This document shows, piece by piece, positions 15,596 through 24,329 of a stretch of DNA of 51,130 nucleotides. The stretch comes from Bradyrhizobium sp. Lineage in GTDB: Bacteria; Pseudomonadota; Alphaproteobacteria; Rhizobiales; Xanthobacteraceae. Under the pieces are notes generated by a model. It was not told the origin of the DNA. It did no database searches and saw nothing but the letters and a program-made list of their open reading frames with translations. The stretch lies in contig NZ_SSMW01000153.1 of NCBI RefSeq assembly GCF_004799405.1, forward strand, positions 2,501 through 53,630, read 5' to 3'. The stretch's first letter is position 1. The number at the start of each line of letters is the position of its first letter. The position numbers and the translations under genes are program-made.

Positions 15596-17497
15596 ATGAC
15601 CACCGATACCGAAACCCCCGTTGAATCCCAGCCATTCCAGGCCGAGGTCTCCGAGCTCCTGCACCTGATGGTGCATTCGGTCTATTCGGAGACCGATATT
15701 TTCCTGCGCGAATTGATCTCGAACGCGTCGGACGCCTGCGACAGACTGCGCTATGAGGCGATCGCCCGTCCCGAACTGATCGCGGACGGCGAGCCGCCGA
15801 AAATCCGGATCGCACCGAACAAGAAGGACAACACGCTGACGGTTGCCGACAGCGGCATCGGCATGGACCGGCAGGAGCTGATCGACAATCTCGGCACCAT
15901 CGCGCGTTCCGGCACCAGGTCTTTCCTGTCGCGTCTGGCCGAGGCCAAGGACGGCGCCAATCTGATCGGCCAGTTCGGCGTCGGGTTTTATTCCGCCTTC
16001 ATGGTGGCCGAGCGCATCGTCGTCACCAGCCGCCGGGCGGGCGCGGATGAGGTCTGGACCTGGTCTTCGTCGGGCGGCAGCGGATTCGAAATCGCACCAG
16101 TTCGGGAGGAAGACGCGAAGCGAATCGCGCGGGGCACCGAGATCGTGCTGCACCTGAAACCCGACGCCAAAAAATACCTCGAGACCTACGAGATCGAACG
16201 TATCGTCGGCGCCTATTCCGACAACATCCAGTTTCCGATTGTGCTGGTTCCGGAAGAGGGCGAGCCGCGCCAGATCAATTCGGCCAGCGCGCTGTGGCAG
16301 CGTCCCAAATCGGAACTGAAGCCGGAGGACTATGTGCAGGCCTACAAGTCGATTGCGGGTGCGTTCGACGAGCCGGCGATGACGCTGCATTATCGCGCCG
16401 AGGGACGGCAGTCCTATGCGGTGCTGCTGTTTGCACCCTCCACCAAACCGTTCGACCTGTTCGAGCCGTCGCGCAAGGGCAGGGTCAAGCTTTATGTGCG
16501 CCGTGTCTTCATCACCGACGATGCCGACCTGTTGCCGGCTTACCTGCGCTTCATCCGCGGCGTGGTCGACAGCGAGGACCTTCCGCTCAACATCTCGCGC
16601 GAGATGCTGCAGAACAATCCGCAACTGGCGCAGATCAGGAAAGCGGTCACCAGCCGCGTTGTCGGCGAGCTCGAGACGCTGGGCGAAAAGGAACCCGACA
16701 GCTTCGGCAAAATCTGGGACGCCTTCGGCCCGGTGATCAAGGAAGGCCTCTACGAAGATTTCGAGCGGCGCGAAAAATTGCTGGCGCTGGCGCGATTCAG
16801 CACAACCGCGGGCGAGAAGCGGTCGCTCAGGCAATATATCGCCGGCCTCAAGCCCAACCAGACCGAGGTTTACTTCCTGGTCGGCGACAGCATCGAGCGA
16901 TTGAAGTCGAACCCCAAGCTCGAATCGGCGGCGGCCCGCGGCATCGAGGTGCTGCTGCTGACCGATCCGGTGGATGCGTTCTGGGCGTCGGCGCGGCTGG
17001 ATTTTGAAGGCAAGCCGCTGAAATCGCTGAGCCAGGGCGATGTCAACTTCGATCTCGTTCCGCTGCTCGATGACAGCGCCGGGAAAGAGGCCAAGGACGC
17101 GGCCGTGACCGACGAGGCGGCGACGATCGCGGTCATCAAGGCCTGCCTCGGCGATCGCGTCACCGATGTCAGGGCCTCGCAGCGGTTGACCACCAGCGCG
17201 TCCTGTCTGGTCGCGGGCAGTCAGGGGCCCGATCGGGAGCTCGAGCGCCTGTTGTCGCAGCAAAATCGCGGGGTCAGGACCAAACCGATCCTGGAGATCA
17301 ATCTGCGGCATCCGCTGGTGGCGGCGATCGCGAAGGCTGAAGCAGGGTCGGCGACCGCGGACGATCTGTCGCTGCTGTTGCTGGAGCAGGCTCAAATCCT
17401 CGACGGCGAATTGCCCGAGGATCCCGCAGCCTTTGCCGCGCGCCTCAATCGCCTCGTCCTGCAGGCGATGCCGTCGCCGGGCGAAGGGTCGACATGA
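15596..17497 (+). CDS. htpG: Chaperone protein HtpG (Hsp90)
   Basis: This bacterial Hsp90 has 633 residues, normal for the family. The N-terminal GHKL ATPase has Glu39 and Asn43 in RELISNASDACD, and Asp85-Gly87-Gly89 in VADSGIGMD; the lid glycine motif QFGVGFYSAFM follows at about 125. The middle domain contains the catalytic-loop Arg region LPLNISREMLQNN near residue 335, and the C-terminal dimer domain is complete. It folds client proteins in the cytosol with DnaK. Its stop overlaps the start of the next gene by four bases (ATGA), an unusual partner for htpG. Confidence 0.97.
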   Translation: MTTDTETPVESQPFQAEVSELLHLMVHSVYSETDIFLRELISNASDACDRLRYEAIARPELIADGEPPKIRIAPNKKDNTLTVADSGIGMDRQELIDNLGTIARSGTRSFLSRLAEAKDGANLIGQFGVGFYSAFMVAERIVVTSRRAGADEVWTWSSSGGSGFEIAPVREEDAKRIARGTEIVLHLKPDAKKYLETYEIERIVGAYSDNIQFPIVLVPEEGEPRQINSASALWQRPKSELKPEDYVQAYKSIAGAFDEPAMTLHYRAEGRQSYAVLLFAPSTKPFDLFEPSRKGRVKLYVRRVFITDDADLLPAYLRFIRGVVDSEDLPLNISREMLQNNPQLAQIRKAVTSRVVGELETLGEKEPDSFGKIWDAFGPVIKEGLYEDFERREKLLALARFSTTAGEKRSLRQYIAGLKPNQTEVYFLVGDSIERLKSNPKLESAAARGIEVLLLTDPVDAFWASARLDFEGKPLKSLSQGDVNFDLVPLLDDSAGKEAKDAAVTDEAATIAVIKACLGDRVTDVRASQRLTTSASCLVAGSQGPDRELERLLSQQNRGVRTKPILEINLRHPLVAAIAKAEAGSATADDLSLLLLEQAQILDGELPEDPAAFAARLNRLVLQAMPSPGEGST

Positions 17498-18507
17498 ATA
17501 ATGGCCCGGCATCGTTAGCGCTGCGGGCAGGATTGGCGATTATCCTGGCGATCACGGTCGTCGCGGTGCGGTCGCCAGCCCTGGCGCAAGGCAACACACC
17601 AAAAGCGCTCGCGGTAATTCCGCCGAACAAGGATACCGACCTCAAATTCTATTCCGGCAACGGTCCGCCTCAGGAAGGTGTCGCAGCACTCGAATACATG
17701 ATGTCCGATGCCGATCTGGTGCTCTGGGTCGCAGGCAACCAGTTTTTTGCGATGGATGAGGTGGTCGGTGCTTTCCGGAAAGTCCATCCCGGTGTGACCG
17801 TCGGGCTGATCACGCTGCCACCCGGCCTGCTTCTTTCAGCGATCGAAGGCGGTGGCTGGGTTTATGACGGCAAGGAATATCGCGGCACTCCCGATGTCTA
17901 TGCCTCCGTCAATCTCGGGCACCTGAAAAAGCTCAAGGCCGCCGGCCTCATGAACAGCTATGAGGTCTACATGCATAACGAGCTGCAGATCATGGTGGCC
18001 AAGGGCAATCCGAAGGCCATTACCGGCATCGACGATCTCGTCCGGGCCAACGTCCGGACCTCGATGCCCAATCCGGTGAGCGAGGGCATCATGCAATTCT
18101 ATGCCCGCAAGGTGCTGGAACGGCATGGGCTGTGGCCGGCGATTGCCAACGGCCAGGAATGCGCCTCCTGCCAGACCACGGAGCGGAACTGGTTCACCGC
18201 CGTCCATCACCGGGAAACGCCCGAACGCATCCGCGATGACAAGTCGGATGCCGGCATCGTCTGGAAGACCGAAGGGATGGAAGCCTTGCGTCACGGCGCT
18301 CAGATCGAGACCGTGGAACTGCCGGCCGCAGACAGCTTGCGCGACGAAGTCTCCTATGCCGTCGGCGCGCTGCAAAACAGCCGGCACCAGGAAAACGCGG
18401 AGAGTTATCTCGCCTTCCTGAGGTCGGATGCCGCGCAGGACGCCTATGCGCAATTCGGTTTTGTCAAGGCGCGGCCGGAGGAGCTCGTCCTCAAGCCCAT
18501 CGATTGA
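17494..18507 (+). CDS. ModA-like periplasmic substrate-binding protein, orphan
   Basis: The 337-residue exported protein has a signal peptide (hydrophobic core AGLAIILAITVVAV, cleavage after ...ALAQG). The two-lobe binding fold starts at DLVLWVAGNQFFAMDEVV, and later segments (VMVAKGNPKAITGIDDLV, MPNPVSEGIMQFYARKVLE) resemble molybdate-type ModA proteins. A Cys pair (CASC) occurs near residue 223. No permease or ATPase gene is adjacent, so the ligand and transporter are unknown. The ATG overlaps the htpG stop (ATGA), implying translational coupling with a chaperone gene. Confidence 0.75.
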   Translation: MNNGPASLALRAGLAIILAITVVAVRSPALAQGNTPKALAVIPPNKDTDLKFYSGNGPPQEGVAALEYMMSDADLVLWVAGNQFFAMDEVVGAFRKVHPGVTVGLITLPPGLLLSAIEGGGWVYDGKEYRGTPDVYASVNLGHLKKLKAAGLMNSYEVYMHNELQIMVAKGNPKAITGIDDLVRANVRTSMPNPVSEGIMQFYARKVLERHGLWPAIANGQECASCQTTERNWFTAVHHRETPERIRDDKSDAGIVWKTEGMEALRHGAQIETVELPAADSLRDEVSYAVGALQNSRHQENAESYLAFLRSDAAQDAYAQFGFVKARPEELVLKPID

Positions 18508-18633
18508 GCAGCGATCGGCGGTTCAATCCGCCTTGCAGCGGGCCCGGAAAATGCTACGCGTCGGTGCGGCTACAAGGTAACCGGGATCGTCATCCCCTGG
18601 GCACGCTAGCCTCAAAAAAACCTGGAGGAACGC

Positions 18634-19695
18634 ATGGGCCGGAAGATAGCGATTGTCGGAGCAGGTGCCGTCGGCGGGTATGCCGGGGCGCATATGGTGC
18701 AGGCCGGCGAGGACGTGACGTTCATCGATCCGTGGCCCGAGCATGTCGAGCATATGCGCAAACACGGCCTGCGCGTCACCCACGCCAGGGACGTTCCGGA
18801 ATTCACCGTTCCGGTTCGCGCGCTGCACGTCACCGACGCCCAGCAGCTCGCCAAGGAGACGCCGGTCGACATCGCCTTTGTCTGCATGAAGTCCTACGAC
18901 ACCGCCTGGGCCACCATGCTGATCCGCCAGTATCTGGCGCCGGCCGGCTACGTGGTGTCGCTGCAGAACTGCATGAATGAAGAGACGATCGCGGGCATTG
19001 TCGGCTGGGGCAAGACGCTCGGCTGCATCGCCAGCAGCATCACGGTCAACCTGCCTGAGCCGGGCCATATCCACCGCGGTGCCGCCAAGCACGGCGCGGC
19101 GCACACCGTATTTCGCGCCGGCGAGGTGCACGGCCGCATCACGCCGCGGTCGGAAGAAATCTGCCGCCTGGTCGGCTACGCCGACAGCGCCAAGGTCACC
19201 GGCAATCTGTGGGGCGAGCGCTGGTCGAAACTGGTCGCCAACGTCATGGGCAACGGGCTCTCCGCCTGCACCGGCCTGCCAGGCGGCGAGCTGTTGAAAA
19301 GCGAGCCGATCCGCCGCTTCTCCACCCGGCTCGGTAGCGAAGCGATCCGCGTCGGGCAAGCGCACGGCTACCAGCTGGAGGAGATTCTGCATCTGCCGCC
19401 GGAGACGATCGCGCGGGCCGGCGAGGGCGACGAGACGGCGATGCGCGCCTGCGACGAGCAGCGCTTCAAGGACGGTAGCCGCACGTCGTCCGAGCAGCGT
19501 CCCTCCATGGGCCAGGACATGCAGAAGGGCCGGCGCACCGAGATCGAATTCCTCAACGGCTTTGTGGTGCACGAGGGCGAGAAGGTCGGCCTCAACTGCC
19601 GCGCCAATGCCGTGCTGACGGACATCGTCAAGCGCGTGGAACGCAACGAGCTCAAGGCCGATCCGCGGCACATCACCGAGCTGCGGTTGAACTGA
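18634..19695 (+). CDS. Ketopantoate reductase (PanE/ApbA) family protein
   Basis: The 353-residue NADP-dependent reductase homologue starts MGRKIAIVGAGAVGGYAGAH with a clean G-x-G-x-x-G motif. It has the N-terminal ApbA domain, with VDIAFVCMKSYDT carrying the conserved Lys, and the C-terminal helical domain (NLWGERWSKLVANVMGNGLS) with the catalytic Lys. At 353 residues it is longer than typical PanE (about 300), owing to an extension near RACDEQRFKDGSRTSS. It may act on another 2-oxo acid. It is 126 bases after the previous gene, and so probably has its own promoter. Confidence 0.85.
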   Translation: MGRKIAIVGAGAVGGYAGAHMVQAGEDVTFIDPWPEHVEHMRKHGLRVTHARDVPEFTVPVRALHVTDAQQLAKETPVDIAFVCMKSYDTAWATMLIRQYLAPAGYVVSLQNCMNEETIAGIVGWGKTLGCIASSITVNLPEPGHIHRGAAKHGAAHTVFRAGEVHGRITPRSEEICRLVGYADSAKVTGNLWGERWSKLVANVMGNGLSACTGLPGGELLKSEPIRRFSTRLGSEAIRVGQAHGYQLEEILHLPPETIARAGEGDETAMRACDEQRFKDGSRTSSEQRPSMGQDMQKGRRTEIEFLNGFVVHEGEKVGLNCRANAVLTDIVKRVERNELKADPRHITELRLN

Positions 19696-19901
19696 ACAGG
19701 CAGTCCGCCCCGTTACGGTTCTGCGGTCCTGGTACTGCCGCCGGGAACGATCCGGCACGGCTCGCCGGTCGCTCAACGAATAAGCAAATGCACGTCGCAA
19801 AAGCTGCGCATAGGTAATGAGCAGACGCCGGCGCGAAATCCAACTTACTGACAATATGAATGATTCCCGAACCTCGCGACGCCTGAACGCGTTGTACACA
19901 A

Positions 19902-19917
19902 TGGCATGGGGCTTGCT
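19902..19917 (+). promoter_or_regulatory. Sigma-54 (RpoN) -24/-12 promoter
   Basis: TGGCATG (19902-19908), four bases GGGC, then TTGCT (19913-19917): a full match to the consensus TGGCAYR-N4-TTGCW with correct GG and GC spacing. Initiation is expected near 19928, leaving about 29 bases before the ATG at 19957. Sigma-54 promoters need an enhancer-bound activator; in nitrogen scavenging that is usually NtrC. I did not see a clean NtrC dyad in 19696-19900, though a partial TGCAC...TGCGCA pair occurs near 19788-19810. Confidence 0.75.
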
Positions 19918-19956
19918 TAACTATCTCCGGCAGTTCTTGCGGGGGGTACGTAGGTC

Positions 19957-20682
19957 ATGGCCAACTCGAAGTATTCATCCGGCGGTACGGTCGCTGCGGA
20001 GCCAGGGCCGATCGATCTCGATTGGTCGAGCACGGCGCTCGTCATCATCGACATGCAGCGCGATTTCATGGAGCCCGGCGGTTTCGGCGAGACGCTGGGC
20101 AACGATGTCTCGCAGCTGGCGAGCGCGGTAGAGCCGATCGCAGCGGTGCTGGCCGCGGCGCGCGAGAGCGGGATGCTGGTGGTGCACACCCGCGAGGGCC
20201 ATTTGCCCGACCTGTCCGATGCGCCGCCCGCCAAGATCGAACGCGGCGCGCCGTCCTTGCGCATCGGCGATCCCGGTCCGATGGGCCGGATCCTGATCCG
20301 CGGCGAAGACGGTCACGACATCATTCCGGCGCTTTATCCGATCGACGGCGAGATCGTCATCGACAAGCCGGGCAAGGGTGCGTTCTACGCCACCGAGCTC
20401 GGCGACCTCCTGCAGAAATACGGCATCAAGGATCTCTTGGTGTGCGGCGTCACAACGGAGGTCTGCGTCAACACCACCGTGCGCGAGGCCAACGACCGCG
20501 GCTACCGCTGCGTCGTGCTGGCTGACGGCTGCGCATCCTATTTCCCCGAATTCCACGAGATGGGCCTGAAAATGATCAAGGCCCAGGGCGGCATTTTCGG
20601 CTGGGTCAGCGACTCCGCCGCGGTTCTGGAGGCAATGACACCGGAGACTTCGAACAAGTTGGCAGCGGGAGCATCACGATGA
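19957..20682 (+). CDS. Isochorismatase-family cysteine hydrolase, biuret-hydrolase-like
   Basis: The 241-residue amidase of the cysteine hydrolase superfamily has its triad visible as Asp32 (VIIDMQRDF), Lys137 (IDKPGKGAF) and Cys170 (CGVTTEVCVNTT). The segments HTREGHLPDL, IGDPGPMGRILIRGE and the spacing of the triad are very close to BiuH, which hydrolyses biuret to allophanate; ureidoacrylate and N-carbamoyl amide hydrolases are the near alternatives. It is the first gene of a two-gene unit with an NCS2-type permease (4-base overlap) behind a sigma-54 promoter, which argues for nitrogen recovery from a small carbamoyl or ring compound. Confidence 0.85.
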   Translation: MANSKYSSGGTVAAEPGPIDLDWSSTALVIIDMQRDFMEPGGFGETLGNDVSQLASAVEPIAAVLAAARESGMLVVHTREGHLPDLSDAPPAKIERGAPSLRIGDPGPMGRILIRGEDGHDIIPALYPIDGEIVIDKPGKGAFYATELGDLLQKYGIKDLLVCGVTTEVCVNTTVREANDRGYRCVVLADGCASYFPEFHEMGLKMIKAQGGIFGWVSDSAAVLEAMTPETSNKLAAGASR

Positions 20683-22328
20683 GCACGAGTACAACGGGGA
20701 CTGCTGGAGATTTCAAGCCGGTATTGTGGACGCCAGGCGACTGGAATGCCTTTTTCGGTTTCGGCACCAACATCCTGGTCAACATGCTGGTGCTGACCGG
20801 GTTGCTGCGCTTCGTGCTGAAGATGCCCGACTCGCTGGTGTTCGGCCGCATCCTGCCGGCGCTCGGCCTGATGATGTGCCTCTCCACCTTCTACTATGCG
20901 TGGCTTGCCTACCGGCTGGCACAGAAAACGGGCCGCACCGATGTCTGCGCGTTGCCATCGGGCGTCAGCGTACCGCACATGTTCATCGTCACCTTTGTGA
21001 TCATGCTGCCGGTGACGCTCAAGACCGGCGATGCGATGAAGGGCTGGTCCGCGGGCCTGGTCTGGGTATTCTTCCAGAGTTTTATTCTGATGATCGGCGG
21101 CTTCATTGCGCCCTACATCCGGAAGATTACCCCGCGCGCGGCGCTGCTCGGCACGCTGGCCGGCGTATCCGTCACCTTTATCTCGATGCGGCCGGCGCTG
21201 GAGATGTACATGACGCCGCAGATCGGCCTGATCTGCTTTGCCATCATCCTGGTGAGCTGGTTCGGCGGCGTGAAATATTTCAAGGGAATACCGGCGGGCC
21301 TCGTCGCCATCGCGGCCGGCATGATCATCGCCTGGGGCTCCAACCTGTTCGGGCTTGGGCTCGGCGGCTTGAGCGTCAAGGGCGTCGGCGACGCCTTCGC
21401 AAGCTTCGGCTTTTCGGTGCCGATCCCGGCGGTCGGCCAGGTGTTTTCGGGCTTCGAATTCCTTGGCGTCATCCTGGTGACGGCGATCCCGTTCGGCATC
21501 TACGACCTGGTCGAGGCGATGGATAACGTCGAAAGCGCCGAGGCAGCGGGCGATGCATATCCCACCACCCGCGTGCTGACCGCCGACGGCGTCGTCAGCC
21601 TGATCGGCTGCCTGATGGGCAATCCGTTCATCAACGCGGTCTATATCGGCCACCCCGGCTGGAAGGCGATGGGCGGCCGGATCGGTTATTCGGCGGCGAC
21701 CGGGATCATGGTGGTGGTGTTGTCCTGGTTCGGCATCATCTCGGTGCTGCTGGCGCTGGTGCCGGTGGTCGCGATTTCGCCAATCCTGCTCTACATCGGC
21801 ATGCTGATCGGCGCGCAGGCGTTCCAGACCACGCCGCTCAAGCATGCGCCGGCGATCGTGCTGGCCTTGACGCCGCATCTTGCGGCCTGGGCCAAGCTGC
21901 AGATCGACACCATGCTCGGCTCGACGCTCAATGCGGCCCAGAGCGTCGGCGGCCTCGCCGCCGACAAGGTCGGCGCGGTCAAGACCGCGGCGATTGCAGC
22001 GCTGCCGCAGCAGGGCGTGCTCTACCGCGGGCTGGAAGTGATGGGCGGCGGCTCGATCCTTGCGGGCCTGGTGCTGGGCGCGATCGGCGTCTTCGTCATC
22101 GAGCGCGACTTCATGAAGGCTTCCGCCTTCGCGCTGGCGGGTGCCGTGTTGACCTATTTCGGCTTCATGCACGGCGAGGCCGTTGGCATCGGCGGCGGAA
22201 TGGGCGTGACGCCCGGCGTAGCACTGGCCTATGCCGTGGTGGCGGCCGGCTTCTTCGCGGTGGAGAAGTTCGGTGCCAGCACGATGCCCGTGCCGGAGAT
22301 GCCGTCGCACGCGGTGCCGGCGGAGTGA
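20679..22328 (+). CDS. NCS2-like (xanthine/uracil/azole type) permease
   Basis: The 549-residue inner-membrane protein has some 12-14 hydrophobic segments, beginning after a soluble lead (GDWNAFFGFGTNILVNMLVL). Features that recall the nucleobase-cation-symporter-2/AzgA fold are the acidic segment AIPFGIYDLVEAMDNVESAE and GNPFINAVYIGHPGWKAMGG, at the place where NCS2 substrate residues lie. The ATG overlaps the hydrolase stop (ATGA), so the two are translated together. Transport of biuret, a pyrimidine-breakdown product or a related ureide would fit the neighbour; the substrate is inferred only. A decayed tRNA and a strong terminator follow. Confidence 0.82.
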   Translation: MSTSTTGTAGDFKPVLWTPGDWNAFFGFGTNILVNMLVLTGLLRFVLKMPDSLVFGRILPALGLMMCLSTFYYAWLAYRLAQKTGRTDVCALPSGVSVPHMFIVTFVIMLPVTLKTGDAMKGWSAGLVWVFFQSFILMIGGFIAPYIRKITPRAALLGTLAGVSVTFISMRPALEMYMTPQIGLICFAIILVSWFGGVKYFKGIPAGLVAIAAGMIIAWGSNLFGLGLGGLSVKGVGDAFASFGFSVPIPAVGQVFSGFEFLGVILVTAIPFGIYDLVEAMDNVESAEAAGDAYPTTRVLTADGVVSLIGCLMGNPFINAVYIGHPGWKAMGGRIGYSAATGIMVVVLSWFGIISVLLALVPVVAISPILLYIGMLIGAQAFQTTPLKHAPAIVLALTPHLAAWAKLQIDTMLGSTLNAAQSVGGLAADKVGAVKTAAIAALPQQGVLYRGLEVMGGGSILAGLVLGAIGVFVIERDFMKASAFALAGAVLTYFGFMHGEAVGIGGGMGVTPGVALAYAVVAAGFFAVEKFGASTMPVPEMPSHAVPAE

Positions 22329-22330
22329 CA

Positions 22331-22388
22331 GTGGCGCAGTAGCCTGTCAGCGCGGGGAATACGGGTTCAAATTCGGTTCCCGCAACCC
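22331..22388 (+). pseudogene. Decayed tRNA (fMet-like) with retained 3' end
   Basis: The stretch GGGTTCAAATTCGG then TTCCCGCAACC copies the T arm and acceptor 3' strand of the initiator tRNA (GGTTCAAATCC...CCCCGCAACC). A CGCGGGG that could pair with the acceptor lies at 22351-22357, immediately before the T arm, so the D and anticodon arms appear lost or scrambled. No anticodon arm can be drawn. Similarity continues past the tRNA end (GACAAA...CCTGA) into the terminator, as expected of a duplicated tRNA locus that has decayed. Confidence 0.6.
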
Positions 22389-22391
22389 GAC

Positions 22392-22429
22392 AAAAGCCCC
22401 TGAAAACATTTTGTTTTCAGGGGCTTTTG
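22392..22429 (+). terminator. Strong rho-independent terminator
   Basis: The perfect stem AAAAGCCCCTGAAAAC / GTTTTCAGGGGCTTTT has a five-base loop and ends in a T-run. It is 63 bases after the permease stop and would end that operon in either direction; it probably once served the tRNA whose relic precedes it. Confidence 0.92.
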
Positions 22430-22532
22430 TATTCCATGCGCGGCGCGGGCTGCCTTTCGCGAACCGATTTGCGGTGCCGGCCGTATCTTGCAGTGACTTG
22501 ACGATTGCCAAAATCCGGACCATCCCGCAGCC

Positions 22533-23681
22533 ATGACCACGCTTGGCAATTCCTTCTACGGCAGCATTCCGGTGTTTCGCGGCTTTTCCAGCCTGATGGA
22601 CCCGGCGTTGTATTCGCCGTTGCCGCAGGACTGGTCGATCGGCATCGCCGATATCGTGGAATCGACCCGGGCGATTGCCGAGAAGCGTTACAAGGCGGTC
22701 AACATGGCCGGCGCTTCCGTGATCGCGGCTGTCACCAATGCGCTGGAGGGACGCGAATTTCCGTTCGTGTTCGGCGGCGACGGCGCCAGCTTTGCGGTAT
22801 CGCCTGACGATCTCGATCGCGCGCGCGAGGCGCTGGCGGCGACTGCGAGCTGGGTCGAGGAAAGCCTTGGCCTCGTGATGCGGGTGGCGCTGGTGCCGGT
22901 CAAAGCGGTGCGGGCGCAAGGCCTTGACGTTCGCGTCGCCCGGTTCGGGCCGTCGGCGAACTTGTCCTATGCGATGTTTTCCGGCGGAGGCCTGGGGTGG
23001 GCGGAAGCGGCGATGAAGCGCGGCGAGTTCGCGGTGCCGAAAGCGCCGCCGGGAACGCAGCCCGATCTGACCGGGCTGTCATGCCGGTTCGAGGAAATTC
23101 CTTCGGTGCACGGTCTCATTCTTTCGGTGCTGGTGGTGCCGGCGCAGGGCGCCGATCCCGCGGCGTTTCGCAAGCTGATCGAGGACGTCATAGCGCTTTC
23201 CGAGCGCAGTCCGGATTCCGGCCGGCCGGTGCCGCCGGGCGGTCCGCCGCTGCGATGGCCGCCGGCCGGAGTCGAATACGAGGCCCGTGCCGGCCGTAAA
23301 GGCTCGCTGTTCAGGCGGCGAGCGTTGGTGCTGGTGCATACGCTGTTTGCCTATCTGGTGATGCGCTTTGGCATCAGCGTCGGAGGCTTTGTGCCGAAAA
23401 CCTATGTGCAGCAGGTGGTGGAGAACTCCGACTTCCGCAAATACGACGATGGACTGCGCATGATCCTCGATTGCACGCCGGAACTGGAGCGAGCGCTGAC
23501 GCAGCGTCTTGCCGCGGCGGCCTCGGCCGGAATCGCGCGGTACGGCCTGCACCGGCAGGATGCGGCGATGATGACCTGCTTTACGCCGTCGGCGTTGCGC
23601 AGCGATCACGTCCATTTCATCGATGGCGCCCGCGGCGGCTATGCCTCGGCGGCGACCGCGCTAAAGGCGACGGCGGCTTAG
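22533..23681 (+). CDS. DUF3095 protein, nucleotidyl-cyclase-like
   Basis: The 382-residue protein belongs to the DUF3095 family. It opens with FYGSIPVFRGFSSLMDPALY, then DWSIGIADIVESTRAIAEKR and FPFVFGGDGASFAV, a pattern that resembles the metal-binding Asp and the central hairpin of class III cyclases and GGDEF domains (here GGDGA). The C-terminal half is family-specific. No signal peptide or membrane segment is seen. Activity is unproven; the resemblance suggests nucleotide binding. The ATG at 22533 directly precedes the first family-like residues. Confidence 0.85.
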   Translation: MTTLGNSFYGSIPVFRGFSSLMDPALYSPLPQDWSIGIADIVESTRAIAEKRYKAVNMAGASVIAAVTNALEGREFPFVFGGDGASFAVSPDDLDRAREALAATASWVEESLGLVMRVALVPVKAVRAQGLDVRVARFGPSANLSYAMFSGGGLGWAEAAMKRGEFAVPKAPPGTQPDLTGLSCRFEEIPSVHGLILSVLVVPAQGADPAAFRKLIEDVIALSERSPDSGRPVPPGGPPLRWPPAGVEYEARAGRKGSLFRRRALVLVHTLFAYLVMRFGISVGGFVPKTYVQQVVENSDFRKYDDGLRMILDCTPELERALTQRLAAAASAGIARYGLHRQDAAMMTCFTPSALRSDHVHFIDGARGGYASAATALKATAA

Positions 23682-23685
23682 CTTG

Positions 23686-23784
23686 CTCCTCATGGTGAGG
23701 AGCGCGCCTTCGCGCGTCTCGAACCATGACCGCGTGCGGCGTTCTTCGAGACGCCGCTTCGCGGCGCCTCAGGATGAGGAGAAG
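23686..23784. repeat. Palindromic intergenic repeat, CTCATCCTGAGG type
   Basis: Two arms: CTCCTCATGGTGAGGAGCGC then CTTCGCGCGTCTCGAA, and the inverted counterpart TTCTTCGAGACGCCGCTTCG then CGGCGCCTCAGGATGAGGAG. The ends can pair to form one long stem, with smaller stems inside each arm. It lies between the convergent DUF3095 and DUF2147 genes, where it may also end transcription. Confidence 0.75.
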
Positions 23785-23793
23785 GATCAGGTT

Positions 23794-24237
23794 TCAGCGG
23801 CCTGACCGGCTCCAAGTCTCGCCGCCGCAGAGCGCGCCGACGCAGCCTTCGACCTTCAGCGAGTTCGGGCCGGCCAGCGAAATATTGCTGGTGTAGCTGT
23901 TGCCGTCATCGGCGTTGTAGATCTGGCCGGACCACCTTTCCGGGCCGGAGGGCCACATGCCGCTGAACAGCGGAAGCCCGATCATCGGACGCTTTGCCAA
24001 GGACGGGTCGCGGTTCTTGTCATCGACCTGGGGTTTCCCGGTTGCGGAATCGATCGGATCCTTCAGCCAGACGATGACCCCGCAGATTCCACCGCCGCAT
24101 TTGCTGACGCGAACCTTGGCGTCGCCCGCTTGCGTCAACCAGATACCGCTGACTGGGCCACTGGTTTGCGCTTTCGCCGGCGAAGCGCTCAAGAGCGCCA
24201 TCAAAACCGCGATGATAAAACCGAACCTGCTAGCCAT
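23794..24237 (-). CDS. DUF2147 exported protein
   Basis: The 147-residue protein has a signal peptide (MASRFGFIIAVLMALLSASP, cleavage after AKAQ). DUF2147 features: GIWLTQAGDAKVRVSKCGGG, CGVIVWLKDP, and a C-terminal SLKVEGCVGALCGGETWSR with paired cysteines. The ATG at 24237 has GGGGAAGAA upstream; the frame is open to 24297 but that would bury the signal. Periplasmic beta-rich protein, function unknown. Confidence 0.88.
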   Translation of the reverse strand: MASRFGFIIAVLMALLSASPAKAQTSGPVSGIWLTQAGDAKVRVSKCGGGICGVIVWLKDPIDSATGKPQVDDKNRDPSLAKRPMIGLPLFSGMWPSGPERWSGQIYNADDGNSYTSNISLAGPNSLKVEGCVGALCGGETWSRSGR

Positions 24238-24329
24238 TAGAATTCTTCCCCAAAAAGCAGCTCTGAATAACAAAAAATCGAATTTGTGCAATGCCATATC
24301 GGCCGCTGAGGTCGTTCACCCGCGCATGG

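Noticed and set aside
15593..17512. 639-codon frame antisense to htpG
   Set aside because: It mirrors htpG almost base for base; GC-rich codon bias leaves the antisense frame open. Composition (Arg/Gln/Asp/His) is unlike a real protein.
19788..19810. NtrC dyad upstream of the sigma-54 promoter
   Set aside because: TGCAC and TGCGCA half-sites are present, but spacing is wrong for TGCACC-N5-GGTGCA and one half is imperfect.
14234..22390. Genomic island between tRNA-fMet and its relic, with the relic as attachment site
   Set aside because: The interval contains htpG and other core-like genes, no integrase, and even GC-rich codon use from 15,596 on; only the small segment next to the tRNA looks foreign.
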